Positions 26,050 to 34,984 of a stretch of 64,000 nt of DNA are shown here, in pieces. Position 1 is the first letter of the stretch; every line of letters starts with the position of its first letter. The notes below the pieces were generated by a model, which saw only the letters and a list, made by a program, of their open reading frames with translations, was not told the origin of the DNA and did no database searches. The stretch comes from a bacterium (GTDB lineage: Bacteria; Vulcanimicrobiota; Xenobia; Xenobiales; JADMJV01): the NCBI GenBank assembly GCA_018266105.1, contig JAFEBA010000017.1, forward strand, positions 1 to 64,000, given 5' to 3'. The position numbers were made by a program, and so were the translations under genes.

Positions 26050-27825
26050 TTACCTCCGTTGAAATTCCGGGCAGCTCAGCAGCACCCCGGCGACTTTTTG
26101 GGACTCTGTAAAATTGGTGGGCATGCTGGCCGCAGGGTCAGGCTGCATCCCTTTGCCCTTGGACTTCACCCTGATCTTTTCGCCACCTCCGCCCGAAGCC
26201 ATTTCCTCGGAGGGCGGCAGGGCGGTGCGCACAGATTCAAAAAACTTGCTGTTGTTCAGCGTGGCTTTGACCGGCTTGAGGGCCTGATCCAGCGGCCGCC
26301 CAGGCATCACCGAGGCCGCTACTTTTTCCAACTTGCCCTGAGGTAGCGGTACGCTCACACCTCTCACCTTGCCGCTGGCCAGGGCGAAAGCAAAGTTGAC
26401 GCGATACACTAGAGTTCCCGAGCTGATCCATTGCTCGCTGCGGTCCGGGTAGCCTGTGGGCGGCACGCAGCCATACATATTCTGGCCCATTCGCTCCACC
26501 CAGATAGGCAACTGGGTCTCGGGAGTCTGCAGCTGACCGCCCAGGATACGGACGCTACTTACGGTATATTCGAGCGGATTCTTCACTTTGGCGCGCAGTG
26601 ACTGTTGGGACCAAAAAGCGGGCGAGTTGTAGATGGCCTTGACCATGGCAGCCGAGCTTCCATTGCTGCTCTGAAAGACGCGCGCTAACTGGGCCACGGT
26701 GGCCTGATCGGGCTCGTCACAAATGAAGCGAATCGCGAACTTGCGAGCGATGCGATTGGCAGTATGCGGGTCGGCGGCCAAAAGGTCCAGCAAATGCTCG
26801 CCCTCGGCCAGACCCTGGCCAGCCGGGAAGCTGTTGCCTAAAATCATCTTGGTTCCGGAATCATGCAGAAAGGGAAGGAACACAAAGTTATTCTGGCCGC
26901 TTTCGACCTGATCCGGGAAACGCTCCAGCATACGTTCCATACGCTGAGCGCCGCGGCGATCGCTATACATCGTCCAGCCCGTGAGCACCCGGGCCACTTC
27001 GGTCACGTCTTTCTGGGTATAACCTCCGTCCACTCCCAGCGTATGTAACTCCATTAACTCGCGCGCGTAGTTTTCGTTCAGACCCATGGCCTGCTTCTTA
27101 TTCTTCGAGTTCATGGCCATTTGTCGGGCGCCAAAGTTACTCAGGTGAGGGGCCTCTGGGGAGGCCATGGATTGGGCATTGTTCAGGTAAAGCAGCATGG
27201 CTGGATGCTTGGCGGTGGCCCCCAGCAGACCGCGAAAGTCTCCCAGAGCATTGGGGCGAATGACGTCGCGCTCGTAACTGAGGATGTAAGGTCGGGCGGT
27301 GTTGGAGGTGCGCGAAACATTAAAGTGATTGAACCAGAAATCGGTCATCACTTCCTGCAACTGATTTTTAGTGTAGACCGCCCGGGTCACCTTTTGGGCC
27401 AGCAGTTGCCTCAGCAACTCACGTTCGGTCTGAAGGTTCTTGTCGCGCACAAACTGCTGCAGGGCCTGACGATCCTTGCCCGAGTCAGGGTCCTTGAACT
27501 GCACTCCGGCGTCCATCGCCATCTTCTTGATTTGAGGGGTCCCAATATAGGTCTGGTCCATGGTTTTGAGGTCCATCGACAAAGCCGGATAGGCTCGTAG
27601 CGACTGCTGGCAGATGGAGTCATCCGCGCGCAACTGCAACTGCTCCTCCAGCCATCGATCCAGGCCTTGGTGAACCACGGCCTCGACCTGACCGGGTGTT
27701 GCACCATAGCTGAAGCGCGAGAGCAGATGAGCGGCAGCCTGATAGCTGTTCAGGTTGGCTCCCTCATAGGGAGTTTTGGCAAAGCAGGGCAGAGAGAGGA
27801 AGAGAGCGAGCGCGTAGCGTTTCAT
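26050..27825 (-). CDS. DUF1800 exported protein
   Basis: The 591-residue protein has a Sec signal (KRYALALFLSLPCFA) and a DUF1800 body: HLLSRFSYGATPGQ near the N-terminus and NYARELMELHTLGVDGGYTQ in the centre are the family signatures. The gene comes first in a two-gene operon with DUF1501 (6-base gap). The ATG at 27825 begins the signal peptide; the open frame upstream is Trp/Pro-rich and unlikely to be coding. An inserted charged stretch (GGGEKIRVKSKGKGMQP) lies near the C-terminus. No biochemical role is established for the family. Confidence 0.9.
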   Translation of the reverse strand: MKRYALALFLSLPCFAKTPYEGANLNSYQAAAHLLSRFSYGATPGQVEAVVHQGLDRWLEEQLQLRADDSICQQSLRAYPALSMDLKTMDQTYIGTPQIKKMAMDAGVQFKDPDSGKDRQALQQFVRDKNLQTERELLRQLLAQKVTRAVYTKNQLQEVMTDFWFNHFNVSRTSNTARPYILSYERDVIRPNALGDFRGLLGATAKHPAMLLYLNNAQSMASPEAPHLSNFGARQMAMNSKNKKQAMGLNENYARELMELHTLGVDGGYTQKDVTEVARVLTGWTMYSDRRGAQRMERMLERFPDQVESGQNNFVFLPFLHDSGTKMILGNSFPAGQGLAEGEHLLDLLAADPHTANRIARKFAIRFICDEPDQATVAQLARVFQSSNGSSAAMVKAIYNSPAFWSQQSLRAKVKNPLEYTVSSVRILGGQLQTPETQLPIWVERMGQNMYGCVPPTGYPDRSEQWISSGTLVYRVNFAFALASGKVRGVSVPLPQGKLEKVAASVMPGRPLDQALKPVKATLNNSKFFESVRTALPPSEEMASGGGGEKIRVKSKGKGMQPDPAASMPTNFTESQKVAGVLLSCPEFQRR

Positions 27826-27868
27826 AGGCCGTCTAACCGGCCCCTGGAGAAAAAGTTGCGCGAAGCCC

Positions 27869-29176
27869 CTAAGCCACTCCGGAAGGCATGGGAGCGGTAT
27901 GCAACTCCACCATGGCTGCCACTTCCACCTTAAATCCGGCCACCAGTTCATCCGTCGAGAGCACGGTCAGGTCGGGCATAATATGCTGCAACCAGCGTTG
28001 AACCACGCGCCGGGTGGGCGGGTCGGTGATCAACACAGGGGGATGATCGTGCTCATCACGAGCCTTCCGTACGGCCCGTTCCAACTGCTCAACCTGGTCG
28101 TGACTCCAGGACTTACCCGAGTGCAGGCTTTCGCGAATGGCCTGTTCGGCCAGCGGGCCCAGGGCCAGCACGCGCAAATTGCCCTCGCGATCGACCACCG
28201 AAGCACAGATCTGGCGAGCCAGAGCCACCCTGCAACGCTCGGTGACTTCCTCGATCTGATCGAGAATGTCCACGTGGTCGCCGCAAATCTCCAGAATCGT
28301 GACCAGGTCTCGGATCGCCACCCGTTGCTCCAGCAGGCTTTGCAGCACCTTGCGGATGCGCCTGAGCAAGCGCCGGTCATTGAGAAATTCCTCCACCACA
28401 ACCGGATGGGAGCTGCGCAAACGATGGATCAGATCATAGGTTTCCTGCAGTCCCAGCAACTCAGGACAGGCGCCTAGAATCAATCCCTTGAGATGGGCCA
28501 CCATGACGGCCAGCGGACCCAGCACCGGACACCCCAGACTTTCCGCCTTTTCTTTATGCTCACCAACCACCCACTTGGCTGGCAGTCGATGCACCGGATC
28601 CTGGGTGATCCCGCCTTCCAGCTGACCCAAAAGCTCCAGATTGCCCAGAACCATCATCCGATCCAGGAAGACTTCACCCACTGCCACCGGGGCATCCTTA
28701 ATGCGCAGCAAGTACTGATGTTCCAGTTGCAGATTGTCGGAAATGCGCAGCGGTGGAATAACCACCCCCACTTCCCTGGCAACTTCTTCGCGAATCTGCT
28801 CGACCTTAGGAACCAGGGGTGAGCCGTTCTGCGGGTCGACAAGCGGGAGCAATCCCTTACCCAGCTCCAGCATCAGGGGTTCACGATACACATAAGGATC
28901 GGTGCCAGGCTCGCTGCGGCCATCGAACTGGACCACCACCTCGCCTTCCACCGTCCAACCGTCATTAACCAGACGCATGAGCGCTTGCTGCAGTTCTGCA
29001 CGGACACTCAGCTGGGAGCCGACGTAGAGATAGGAGATCTCTTCGTTGCGAGTCAGCTTGATATAGACCTGCTTGCCCTGTTCGTTGCGCCGCCAGGGGG
29101 CGAACGGTTCGAACACTTCTCCTACGCGCAAGACGTGAAGTTCTTGCAGCTCCTCTTCGGCTCGGTTTCTGGCCAC
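27869..29176 (-). CDS. Stand-alone FlhA/SctV-type cytoplasmic domain protein (type III export gate-like), no membrane part
   Basis: The 435-residue soluble protein matches the cytoplasmic half of the FlhA/SctV export-gate family from about residue 105 on. LELGKGLLPLVDPQNG, then VGVVIPPLRISDNLQL (family form VVPPIRIRDNLQL), RLPAKWVVGEHKEKAESLG, the helix ending PELLGLQETYDLI and the stretch EQRVAIRDLVTILEICGDH all line up in the family's order. The eight-helix membrane domain of FlhA/SctV is missing, replaced by ~100 unrelated residues (HVLRVGEVFEPFAPWRR, NEEISYLYVGSQLSV). No other export gene lies in the window. It starts with GTG sharing one base with the stop of a lipoprotein gene (TAGTG), so the two are coupled. 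Function is unknown: a chaperone-docking or assembly-ring role without a pore is one possibility. Confidence 0.82.
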   Translation of the reverse strand: MARNRAEEELQELHVLRVGEVFEPFAPWRRNEQGKQVYIKLTRNEEISYLYVGSQLSVRAELQQALMRLVNDGWTVEGEVVVQFDGRSEPGTDPYVYREPLMLELGKGLLPLVDPQNGSPLVPKVEQIREEVAREVGVVIPPLRISDNLQLEHQYLLRIKDAPVAVGEVFLDRMMVLGNLELLGQLEGGITQDPVHRLPAKWVVGEHKEKAESLGCPVLGPLAVMVAHLKGLILGACPELLGLQETYDLIHRLRSSHPVVVEEFLNDRRLLRRIRKVLQSLLEQRVAIRDLVTILEICGDHVDILDQIEEVTERCRVALARQICASVVDREGNLRVLALGPLAEQAIRESLHSGKSWSHDQVEQLERAVRKARDEHDHPPVLITDPPTRRVVQRWLQHIMPDLTVLSTDELVAGFKVEVAAMVELHTAPMPSGVA

Positions 29177-29682
29177 TAGGGGGTTCCCTTCGGAGTGGGG
29201 GTGCTGGCGGCACCGGCTGAGGGGAACGGATCCCCGTTCAGAACGGCGTAGACAGGCTTGCCATCAAACTGAAACAGACTGCCGCCCAGTTTGCCTTCCA
29301 GGCTCTTGGCCAGGGCGGCGTCTTCGATGGGCTTGAGCTGACCGCTGATCTTCAGTTGGCCCCCGGCGCGCTTGTCGGCTTCGGCCGGGTCCAGTCCAGG
29401 AATGAACGCCAGCACGAACTTGTTGCCAGAACTGGCCTCCATCATCGGCACATAGGCGCCTTTTTCGGACTCCAGCTTGGTGCCGACGAGGCCGGCCAGT
29501 TCAGCACTCATTCCACCGAATGGCGCGACCGTCAGGTCTTTGATCGACTTGTCTTTGATGCCGGAAAAGTCTTGAGAAACCGGCGGCGTGGCCGTGGCCG
29601 GGGTGCCCGAGGCCGCGGGCGGAGCGGGCTGCGTACAACCGCAAAGCAACGTCAATAAGCAGAGAGCCAGTGTCTTCTTCAT
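29176..29682 (-). CDS. Lipoprotein coupled to the FlhA-like gene
   Basis: The 168-residue protein has a lipoprotein signal peptide (KKTLALCLLTLLCGC, lipobox LCGC, Cys about 15) followed by a Pro/Ala/Thr linker and a folded domain of ~110 residues that I do not recognise (GIKDKSIKDLTVAPFGG, LAGLVGTKLESEKGAYVP). The end is again Pro/Thr-rich. It is expected on the periplasmic or outer face of a membrane. Its stop codon overlaps the GTG start of the FlhA-like gene, an arrangement that implies a matched dose and perhaps a shared pathway. It is divergent from the HTH-coiled-coil gene at 29755. Confidence 0.78.
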   Translation of the reverse strand: MKKTLALCLLTLLCGCTQPAPPAASGTPATATPPVSQDFSGIKDKSIKDLTVAPFGGMSAELAGLVGTKLESEKGAYVPMMEASSGNKFVLAFIPGLDPAEADKRAGGQLKISGQLKPIEDAALAKSLEGKLGGSLFQFDGKPVYAVLNGDPFPSAGAASTPTPKGTP

Positions 29683-29754
29683 AGCTGCTGGGGTTTCCGT
29701 CGCGCCCCAGAGACTCCTGCAAGGGGGATGGGGACCGGCCACGAAGCGCGCGGA

Positions 29755-31140
29755 ATGTCTGACTTTCTCACTCTCGAGGAAAGCGCCGAGCAACTGGGCG
29801 TAAGCGATGCGCAGTTGCGCTCCTGGATTAAGCGCGGTCTGGCGCGGGCCACCAGACGAGGTGGCGAGTACGCCCTTCGACCCAGTGAGGTCGACCGTCT
29901 GAGGGACGATCCTCCCGAGGGACAGGGGGACGCCTCCAGCGAGCCGACAACCGCGCCCCAGCGCCCCAAGGTGCTGCCTCCGCGCAGCGAAAAGAACCCC
30001 GATAGCTTCGCGGGCGAGCGTGACAGAAGGCGACGCATGGGTCGCCGCGCCAGCGACTTTACTCTGGAGATTCTACATCAGGAGATCAAGACGGCAGTGG
30101 CGGCGGCTCTGGAACCGATTTTGCCGCGCCTGGAACCGCTGAGAATGGCCGAGCCCCAGCCCCAAGAAGCCAGCCATCACTACGAGATCGAAGCCCTGGA
30201 AAGTCGAATTCTGGAGCTGGAAAGCCAACTCCGCCATCAGGAGGCGGCACGCGAAGAGTATCGTCAGCGTCTAGAAGAGTCCGAACGACGACGCCAGCAG
30301 GCTGAATCCAATCCAGCCTCCTCGGCTGACCAGCAGCGCATCAGCCAACTAGAAAGCCAGATTGAGCACGAAATCCGAGCCCGTCAGGAGTTCCAGCATC
30401 GACTCGAAGATTCCGAACGCAAACGCCACGAGGCCGAGCAGCTCGGCCGCCAGGCCCAACACAGTGAAGATGGCGCTCTGCGCCTGGCTCGAGAACTCAG
30501 CCTGGAGCGGGAGAAACGCCTGGAGACGGAGCAAAATCTGGAGCGCGTGAGCGCCGAGCTGGAAGCGCTGCAGTCCGACAGTCTGGCAATGGACGCAGAG
30601 CGCGCTCGCTTCAGCCTGGAAGCCCGTTCCTTACAGGCCGAAATCGACCGACTCACGATTATGCAAGAATCCTGGGAAAGCCAGAAACGGGAGTGGGAGC
30701 AGGCTCAACAGGTGCGCGGCGACGCCGAGCGCGCCCTGGAGGAGAAAAACAGCGAGCTCCGCCATCTCCGCGAGCAGGTCACCAGTCTGACCTACCGCCT
30801 GCAGATGGCCGGCAGTGGGGCCACCGGCACCAGTCCTGAGGAGTCGCGCCGCCTGATGGAGAGACTGGCCGAAGCTCAGGCCGAAATGGCCGAGAAGAAC
30901 CAGCTGGTGAATCAGACCTACGCCGAGATCGGGGAGCTTCGCTCCCGCTTGGAAGACACCCAGCGCAACTTCTATGAGCTTCAGCAGCGCCACGAACGCC
31001 TCAAGGAGGAATGGGGTCAACTGGTGGCTCAAATGGCCGCCAGACAGATGAGCGAACACCAGCAACAGCAGGCTCCACCTCCACCCGGCCCGGGCGAACG
31101 ACCCAAAGGCTGGGGCAGCCTTTTCGGCCGCCGCGACTGA
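29755..31140 (+). CDS. MerR/excisionase-type HTH protein with long coiled coil
   Basis: From the ATG at 29755 the protein has 461 residues. Residues 1-55 form a winged helix-turn-helix of the MerR/HTH_17 kind (LTLEESAEQLGVSDAQLRSW, then RRGGEYALRPSEVDRLR). A disordered Pro/Ser segment follows, then ~290 residues of nearly unbroken coiled coil (140-430) rich in Glu, Arg and Gln, and a Pro-rich tail ending WGSLFGRRD. A DNA-binding head with a long coil suggests a chromosome-organising or scaffold protein more than a metabolite-sensing regulator. An ATG at 29728 is also in frame but has its GGGGG directly abutting. It shares a stop-start overlap (TGATG) with the next gene. Confidence 0.75.
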   Translation: MSDFLTLEESAEQLGVSDAQLRSWIKRGLARATRRGGEYALRPSEVDRLRDDPPEGQGDASSEPTTAPQRPKVLPPRSEKNPDSFAGERDRRRRMGRRASDFTLEILHQEIKTAVAAALEPILPRLEPLRMAEPQPQEASHHYEIEALESRILELESQLRHQEAAREEYRQRLEESERRRQQAESNPASSADQQRISQLESQIEHEIRARQEFQHRLEDSERKRHEAEQLGRQAQHSEDGALRLARELSLEREKRLETEQNLERVSAELEALQSDSLAMDAERARFSLEARSLQAEIDRLTIMQESWESQKREWEQAQQVRGDAERALEEKNSELRHLREQVTSLTYRLQMAGSGATGTSPEESRRLMERLAEAQAEMAEKNQLVNQTYAEIGELRSRLEDTQRNFYELQQRHERLKEEWGQLVAQMAARQMSEHQQQQAPPPPGPGERPKGWGSLFGRRD

Positions 31141-31469
31141 TGCGCGCCCTGGGCTTCTTCCTGGCCGCCCTGGCCGTGGCACTGGGCGCCTTCGGCGCGC
31201 ACGCCTTGAAAGCAACCCTGCCGCCGGACCGCCTGGTGACCTGGGAAACGGCGGTTCGCTATCAGATGTATGCTGCCATTGGACTTCAAGTCAGCAGCTA
31301 CAAGCCGGGCCAGCGCCTGCTGGCCTTGGGCGCGCTGATTTTTTCGGGCAGCCTCTATCTGCTGTGCCTGACCGGCATGGGCTGGCTGGGTGCCATCACG
31401 CCCCTGGGGGGATTGTCGCTGATCGCCGGCTATTTGCTTTTGGGACGGGACGCGCTCCAACGTGACTGA
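31140..31469 (+). CDS. DUF423 small membrane protein
   Basis: The 109-residue protein has four predicted helices and the DUF423 signature GAFGAHALK near the N-terminus, followed by a short polar loop with ETAVRYQMYAA. The function of the family is unknown; it sits in the cytoplasmic membrane. The start overlaps the preceding stop as TGATG and its stop overlaps the deacetylase start by eight bases, so it lies in a translationally linked run that continues through mutL. It is slightly shorter than usual members (~120). Confidence 0.85.
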   Translation: MRALGFFLAALAVALGAFGAHALKATLPPDRLVTWETAVRYQMYAAIGLQVSSYKPGQRLLALGALIFSGSLYLLCLTGMGWLGAITPLGGLSLIAGYLLLGRDALQRD

Positions 31470-32253
31470 GGACCCCCTGACCCGAATGATGCTCCAGCTT
31501 CGCGATTGGACCTACGATCACTATCATTGGGCCTTTCTGGTTGGCACCGGAGTGATTTGCCAGAGCGTCTTTTTCCCGGACCCCAAGGCCACCACCCTGG
31601 CCTGGCTGGGTTGCGTCAGCGCCGGAGCGCTGCTGGAACCCTGCGTAAATCCTTATCGCCAGCTCTACGGCCGCAGCCTGGGGCGGCTGAGTGAAGGCGT
31701 AGCGCTAACCTATGATGATGGTCCCGGCCCCGACACTCCCGCCCTCCTTGACCTGCTGGCCCGAGAGAAGGTCAAGGCCAGCTTCTTCCTGATCGGTCAG
31801 CAAATCGAAAAATACCCGGAGGTCGTCAAGCGGATTGCGGATGAAGGTCACCTGATTGGCAATCACACCTATTCTCACCCCAATTTGATGCTCTGCTCGC
31901 CCGGGCGGACCCGCCGCGAGCTGGAACGGGTACAACAGCAACTCCAGCAGCTGACCGGACAAAAACCAGTTTTCTGGCGCCCGCCTTTCGGTTTTCGCTC
32001 GCCCTGGACCCAACCAGTAGCCAGTCAGTTGGGCCTACGCTCCGCCCTCTGGACGGTCAACCCTCGCGACTTTCAAGACCCCGGCAGCCAGGTGATCGTG
32101 CAACGCACGCAGGAGGGACTGCAGCCCGGGGTGATCGTGCTGCTGCACGACGGGCTCGAGAAACGTGGACAAACCCTGGAGGCCACCGCCCGGCTAATCA
32201 GCCAACTGAAAGAAACCACCAATTTCGTGCGCCTGGATCAGACTCATGGCTAG
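31462..32253 (+). CDS. Polysaccharide deacetylase (NodB domain), membrane-attached
   Basis: The 263-residue protein has one or two N-terminal hydrophobic helices (about 22-60) followed by a NodB catalytic domain carrying all five motifs: TYDDGPGPDT (catalytic and metal Asp), HTYSHPN (metal His pair), RPPFGFR, the Trp motif and LLHDG. It removes N-acetyl groups from cell-wall or exopolysaccharide sugars. Its start codon is GTG within the end of DUF423. Its last eight bases overlap the mutL start (ATG at 32246), so it is in the same transcript as the repair gene; such linkage is more positional than functional. Confidence 0.9.
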   Translation: MTEDPLTRMMLQLRDWTYDHYHWAFLVGTGVICQSVFFPDPKATTLAWLGCVSAGALLEPCVNPYRQLYGRSLGRLSEGVALTYDDGPGPDTPALLDLLAREKVKASFFLIGQQIEKYPEVVKRIADEGHLIGNHTYSHPNLMLCSPGRTRRELERVQQQLQQLTGQKPVFWRPPFGFRSPWTQPVASQLGLRSALWTVNPRDFQDPGSQVIVQRTQEGLQPGVIVLLHDGLEKRGQTLEATARLISQLKETTNFVRLDQTHG

Positions 32254-34060
32254 AGTTCAGCGTTTGGACCCGCTAGTAGCGGAACGGATCGCAGCCGGTG
32301 AAGTGGTCGAGAGACCGGCCTCGGCCGTCAAGGAGCTGGTGGAAAACAGCCTGGACGCCGGCGCTCGCCAGATCACGGTGGAGCTGGTGGGCGGGGGCAT
32401 CAGCTGCCTGCGCGTCATCGACGACGGTTGTGGTATGAGTGCCGAGGACGTCAAACTCGGCCTGGAACGCTTTGCCACCTCCAAGATTCGCCAATGGGAA
32501 GACCTGGACAGCCTTTCCACCCTGGGCTTTCGCGGTGAAGCTCTGCCCAGTATCGCGGCCGTTTCCAGGTTGGAAATTTCGACCTGCGAGCTTGGCGCGG
32601 ACTTCGGCACCCGGGTGCGGGTGGAGGGCGGCGTGCTGGTGGAAGAAAGCCCCGCCCCGCCCCAACAGGGAACACGCGTAACGGTTGAAGATCTCTTCTA
32701 CAATACTCCGGCCCGTCTCAAGTTCCTAAAAAGCGCCGCGGCTGAAACCAGTCAGGTGGTGGATCTACTCACGCGCATGGCCCTGACCCAGCCCGAGGTC
32801 CATTTTCAGGTGCGTTCCAATCAGCGCGAAGTCTTTCTGGTCACGGCCAAAATGACGCTCCCCCAACGCATGTCCCAGCTCTGGAAAGTCCCGCTGGAAG
32901 ACCTGGTGGAGGTGGAGGGCGAGGTTCAGGGAGTGCAGGTCCATGGGTGGGTGGCCAGGCCTCAACACGCTCGCCCCACCCGAAACCATCAGCTCTTTTG
33001 TCTCAACGGACGCATCATCAAAAGCGCCAGCCTTTCCCAGGCAGTGCTCGAGGGCTTCACGCCGTTGGTCAGCAAAGGGCGTTATCCTGTGGCTCTGCTC
33101 CGATTGGACATCGACCCCAGCCTGATCGACGTCAATGTCCATCCCACCAAGGCCGAGGTCCGTTTCGCCGAGGCCCGTTCTCCCTTTCGAGCCATCTACC
33201 GTAGCATCGCCAAAAGCCTGGAGGAGCATTCGGCCGATAGCGTTCAGCCTCAGCACTGGGACCTGGTCGCCGACGAAGAGCTTCCCTCCCCCATCGCGGA
33301 ACCGCCAGCCGAGTGCGTGACCGGAGCAGCCGAACCCTCTCCACCTGCCTATCGGGCTCCGGCGCCGGTCGCGCGCCCGACCTACGCTCAACCTTCGAGG
33401 GGGCTGCCTCCCTATCGGCCCACTCCTCCACTGGCCGCCACCTTGGAGCTATTCAAACCCATTGAAGTGGCGCCGGAAGGCCCGCGTGTCAAGGTTCTGA
33501 GCCAGCTCTACAAGACATTCATTGTGGCTCAGGTGGATGGGGAACTCTGGATCGTGGACCAGCATACCGCCCACGAGCGAATCTGGTATGAAAAGCTGGG
33601 TCACCTGCAACCTCTGGACGGCCCTCAGCAGGGCCTGTTGGTTCCGGAAATTATGGAGTTTTCACTGGCCCAGTCTGCTTTGTTGGAAGGTTCGCTGGAG
33701 CAAATCCGTTCCTTCGGCTTCGAAATTGAACACTTTGGCGGCAACAGCTTCCAGATGCGCAGTCTGCCTCTGGGCGTCAAACCGGGGCGCGCAGCCGGTA
33801 TCGTGCGCGAACTGGTGGAGCAGATGGCCAGCGAGCAGGTCAGCCTGCGTAACCATCCCCAGGAAGTGGTGCGCGAGAAGTTGCGCGCCATGGTTTCGTG
33901 CAAAGCGGCCATTAAAGCCGGCGATCCTCTCTCAGTGGATGAGATGGAAAGTCTGATCCGCGAAATGTTGACGGTGGAACACTCCAACTACTGCCCTCAC
34001 GGTCGTCCGACCCGGGTGAAACTCGACGATCGCGCACTGGAGCGCCTGTTTCACCGCTAA
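32246..34060 (+). CDS. mutL: DNA mismatch repair protein MutL
   Basis: The 604-residue protein has a full GHKL ATPase domain (IAAGEVVERPASAVKELVENS, DDGCGM, TLGFRGEALPS) and transducer region, then a Pro-rich linker (about 340-400) and the C-terminal dimerisation domain. The C-terminal domain carries DQHTAHERIWYE, corresponding to the endonuclease motif DQHA(x)2E(x)4E with Thr for Ala, plus SCKAAIKAG and CPHGRP. These are hallmarks of the MutL type that nicks DNA itself, used by bacteria lacking MutH. It pairs with MutS (not in the window). It heads the conserved mutL-miaA-hfq order. Confidence 0.95.
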   Translation: MARVQRLDPLVAERIAAGEVVERPASAVKELVENSLDAGARQITVELVGGGISCLRVIDDGCGMSAEDVKLGLERFATSKIRQWEDLDSLSTLGFRGEALPSIAAVSRLEISTCELGADFGTRVRVEGGVLVEESPAPPQQGTRVTVEDLFYNTPARLKFLKSAAAETSQVVDLLTRMALTQPEVHFQVRSNQREVFLVTAKMTLPQRMSQLWKVPLEDLVEVEGEVQGVQVHGWVARPQHARPTRNHQLFCLNGRIIKSASLSQAVLEGFTPLVSKGRYPVALLRLDIDPSLIDVNVHPTKAEVRFAEARSPFRAIYRSIAKSLEEHSADSVQPQHWDLVADEELPSPIAEPPAECVTGAAEPSPPAYRAPAPVARPTYAQPSRGLPPYRPTPPLAATLELFKPIEVAPEGPRVKVLSQLYKTFIVAQVDGELWIVDQHTAHERIWYEKLGHLQPLDGPQQGLLVPEIMEFSLAQSALLEGSLEQIRSFGFEIEHFGGNSFQMRSLPLGVKPGRAAGIVRELVEQMASEQVSLRNHPQEVVREKLRAMVSCKAAIKAGDPLSVDEMESLIREMLTVEHSNYCPHGRPTRVKLDDRALERLFHR

Positions 34061-34062
34061 TT

Positions 34063-34950
34063 GTGCTGGCGGGTCCCACCGCCAGCGGCAAGAGTCGTCT
34101 GGCCCTGGAGATCGCCCGGCGATGCCAGGGCGAATTGCTTTGCTTTGACTCCACCACCGTGTATCGGGGTCTGGACATCGGAACGGCCAAGCCGACACCG
34201 CAAGAACGTCGCCTCATTCCACACCATCTGCTGGATCTGGTGGAGGCGGGTGAAGAATTCACGCTGGCCCATTTTCTAAAGCAAGCCGAAGCAGCTCTGG
34301 CGGATATCCGTCGGCGAGGCAACCAACCCATACTGGTGGGAGGGACCTATCTCTATCTGCGGGCCTTCTTGCAAGGCTTCCAATTGAGCGAGGTGGCCCC
34401 CGATCCTGAATTTCGAGAGTGGGCGGAGCATCAGCCCCTGGAGAGTTTGGTGACCGAGTTGGTCCGGCTCGATCCGCGCGCGCAGGAACTCGTCGATCTG
34501 GCCAACCCCCGACGGGTGGTGCGCGCCCTGGAGGTATGCCGTAGCGGCAAACTGTTCTCGGACCACTATCAGGCCCAACCACGAAGCGAGCCAGTTCGCA
34601 AAATCGGGCTTCAGGCCCGGCCAGACTGGCTCAAAGCCCGCATTGCAGGCCGTTGCCAGAGCATGTTCATGAACGGCTTCCGAGAGGAAGTCAAACGCCT
34701 GTGTGAGAAAGGTCTGCAACGTTGGCTGCTCTCGATGCGCTTCATCGGGTATCCCGAGGTGGTCGAGGGACTGGAGCTGGCGCTCAGCGACTCCGAGCTG
34801 GCCGAGCGGGTGAGCGAATCCACCTGGCGGCTGGTCAAGAAACAGCGCACCTGGGGACGTTCCGAGGTGGGTGTGGAGTGGTATGACGCCGAGCATCCGG
34901 CCCTGGTCGAGCGCGTTTGGGAACAGCTGCAAACCCCCACAGACAAATAA
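34063..34950 (+). CDS. miaA: tRNA dimethylallyltransferase MiaA
   Basis: The 295-residue protein transfers a dimethylallyl group to A37 of tRNAs reading U-starting codons. The P-loop GPTASGKS opens the protein, followed by DSTTVYRGLDIGTAKP (family DSMQVYRGLDIGTAKP), PHHLLDLV, VGGTYLYLRA (family VGGTGLYL) and QRTW near the end. The S-T-T and Tyr replacements are at substrate-contact positions, so this is a diverged but complete copy. The GTG at 34063 is two bases after the mutL stop with no clear ribosome binding site; coupling with mutL is likely. An ATT at 34060 in frame is an outside alternative. Confidence 0.93.
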   Translation: MLAGPTASGKSRLALEIARRCQGELLCFDSTTVYRGLDIGTAKPTPQERRLIPHHLLDLVEAGEEFTLAHFLKQAEAALADIRRRGNQPILVGGTYLYLRAFLQGFQLSEVAPDPEFREWAEHQPLESLVTELVRLDPRAQELVDLANPRRVVRALEVCRSGKLFSDHYQAQPRSEPVRKIGLQARPDWLKARIAGRCQSMFMNGFREEVKRLCEKGLQRWLLSMRFIGYPEVVEGLELALSDSELAERVSESTWRLVKKQRTWGRSEVGVEWYDAEHPALVERVWEQLQTPTDK

Positions 34951-34984
34951 ACTTGGCGGGGGACTGAATGGATTGGACAGACAT

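Noticed and set aside
27869..31140. A complete type III secretion or flagellar locus around the FlhA-like gene
   Set aside because: I looked for SctN/FliI ATPase, FliP/Q/R-type membrane proteins and needle or ring proteins on both strands and found none within the window.
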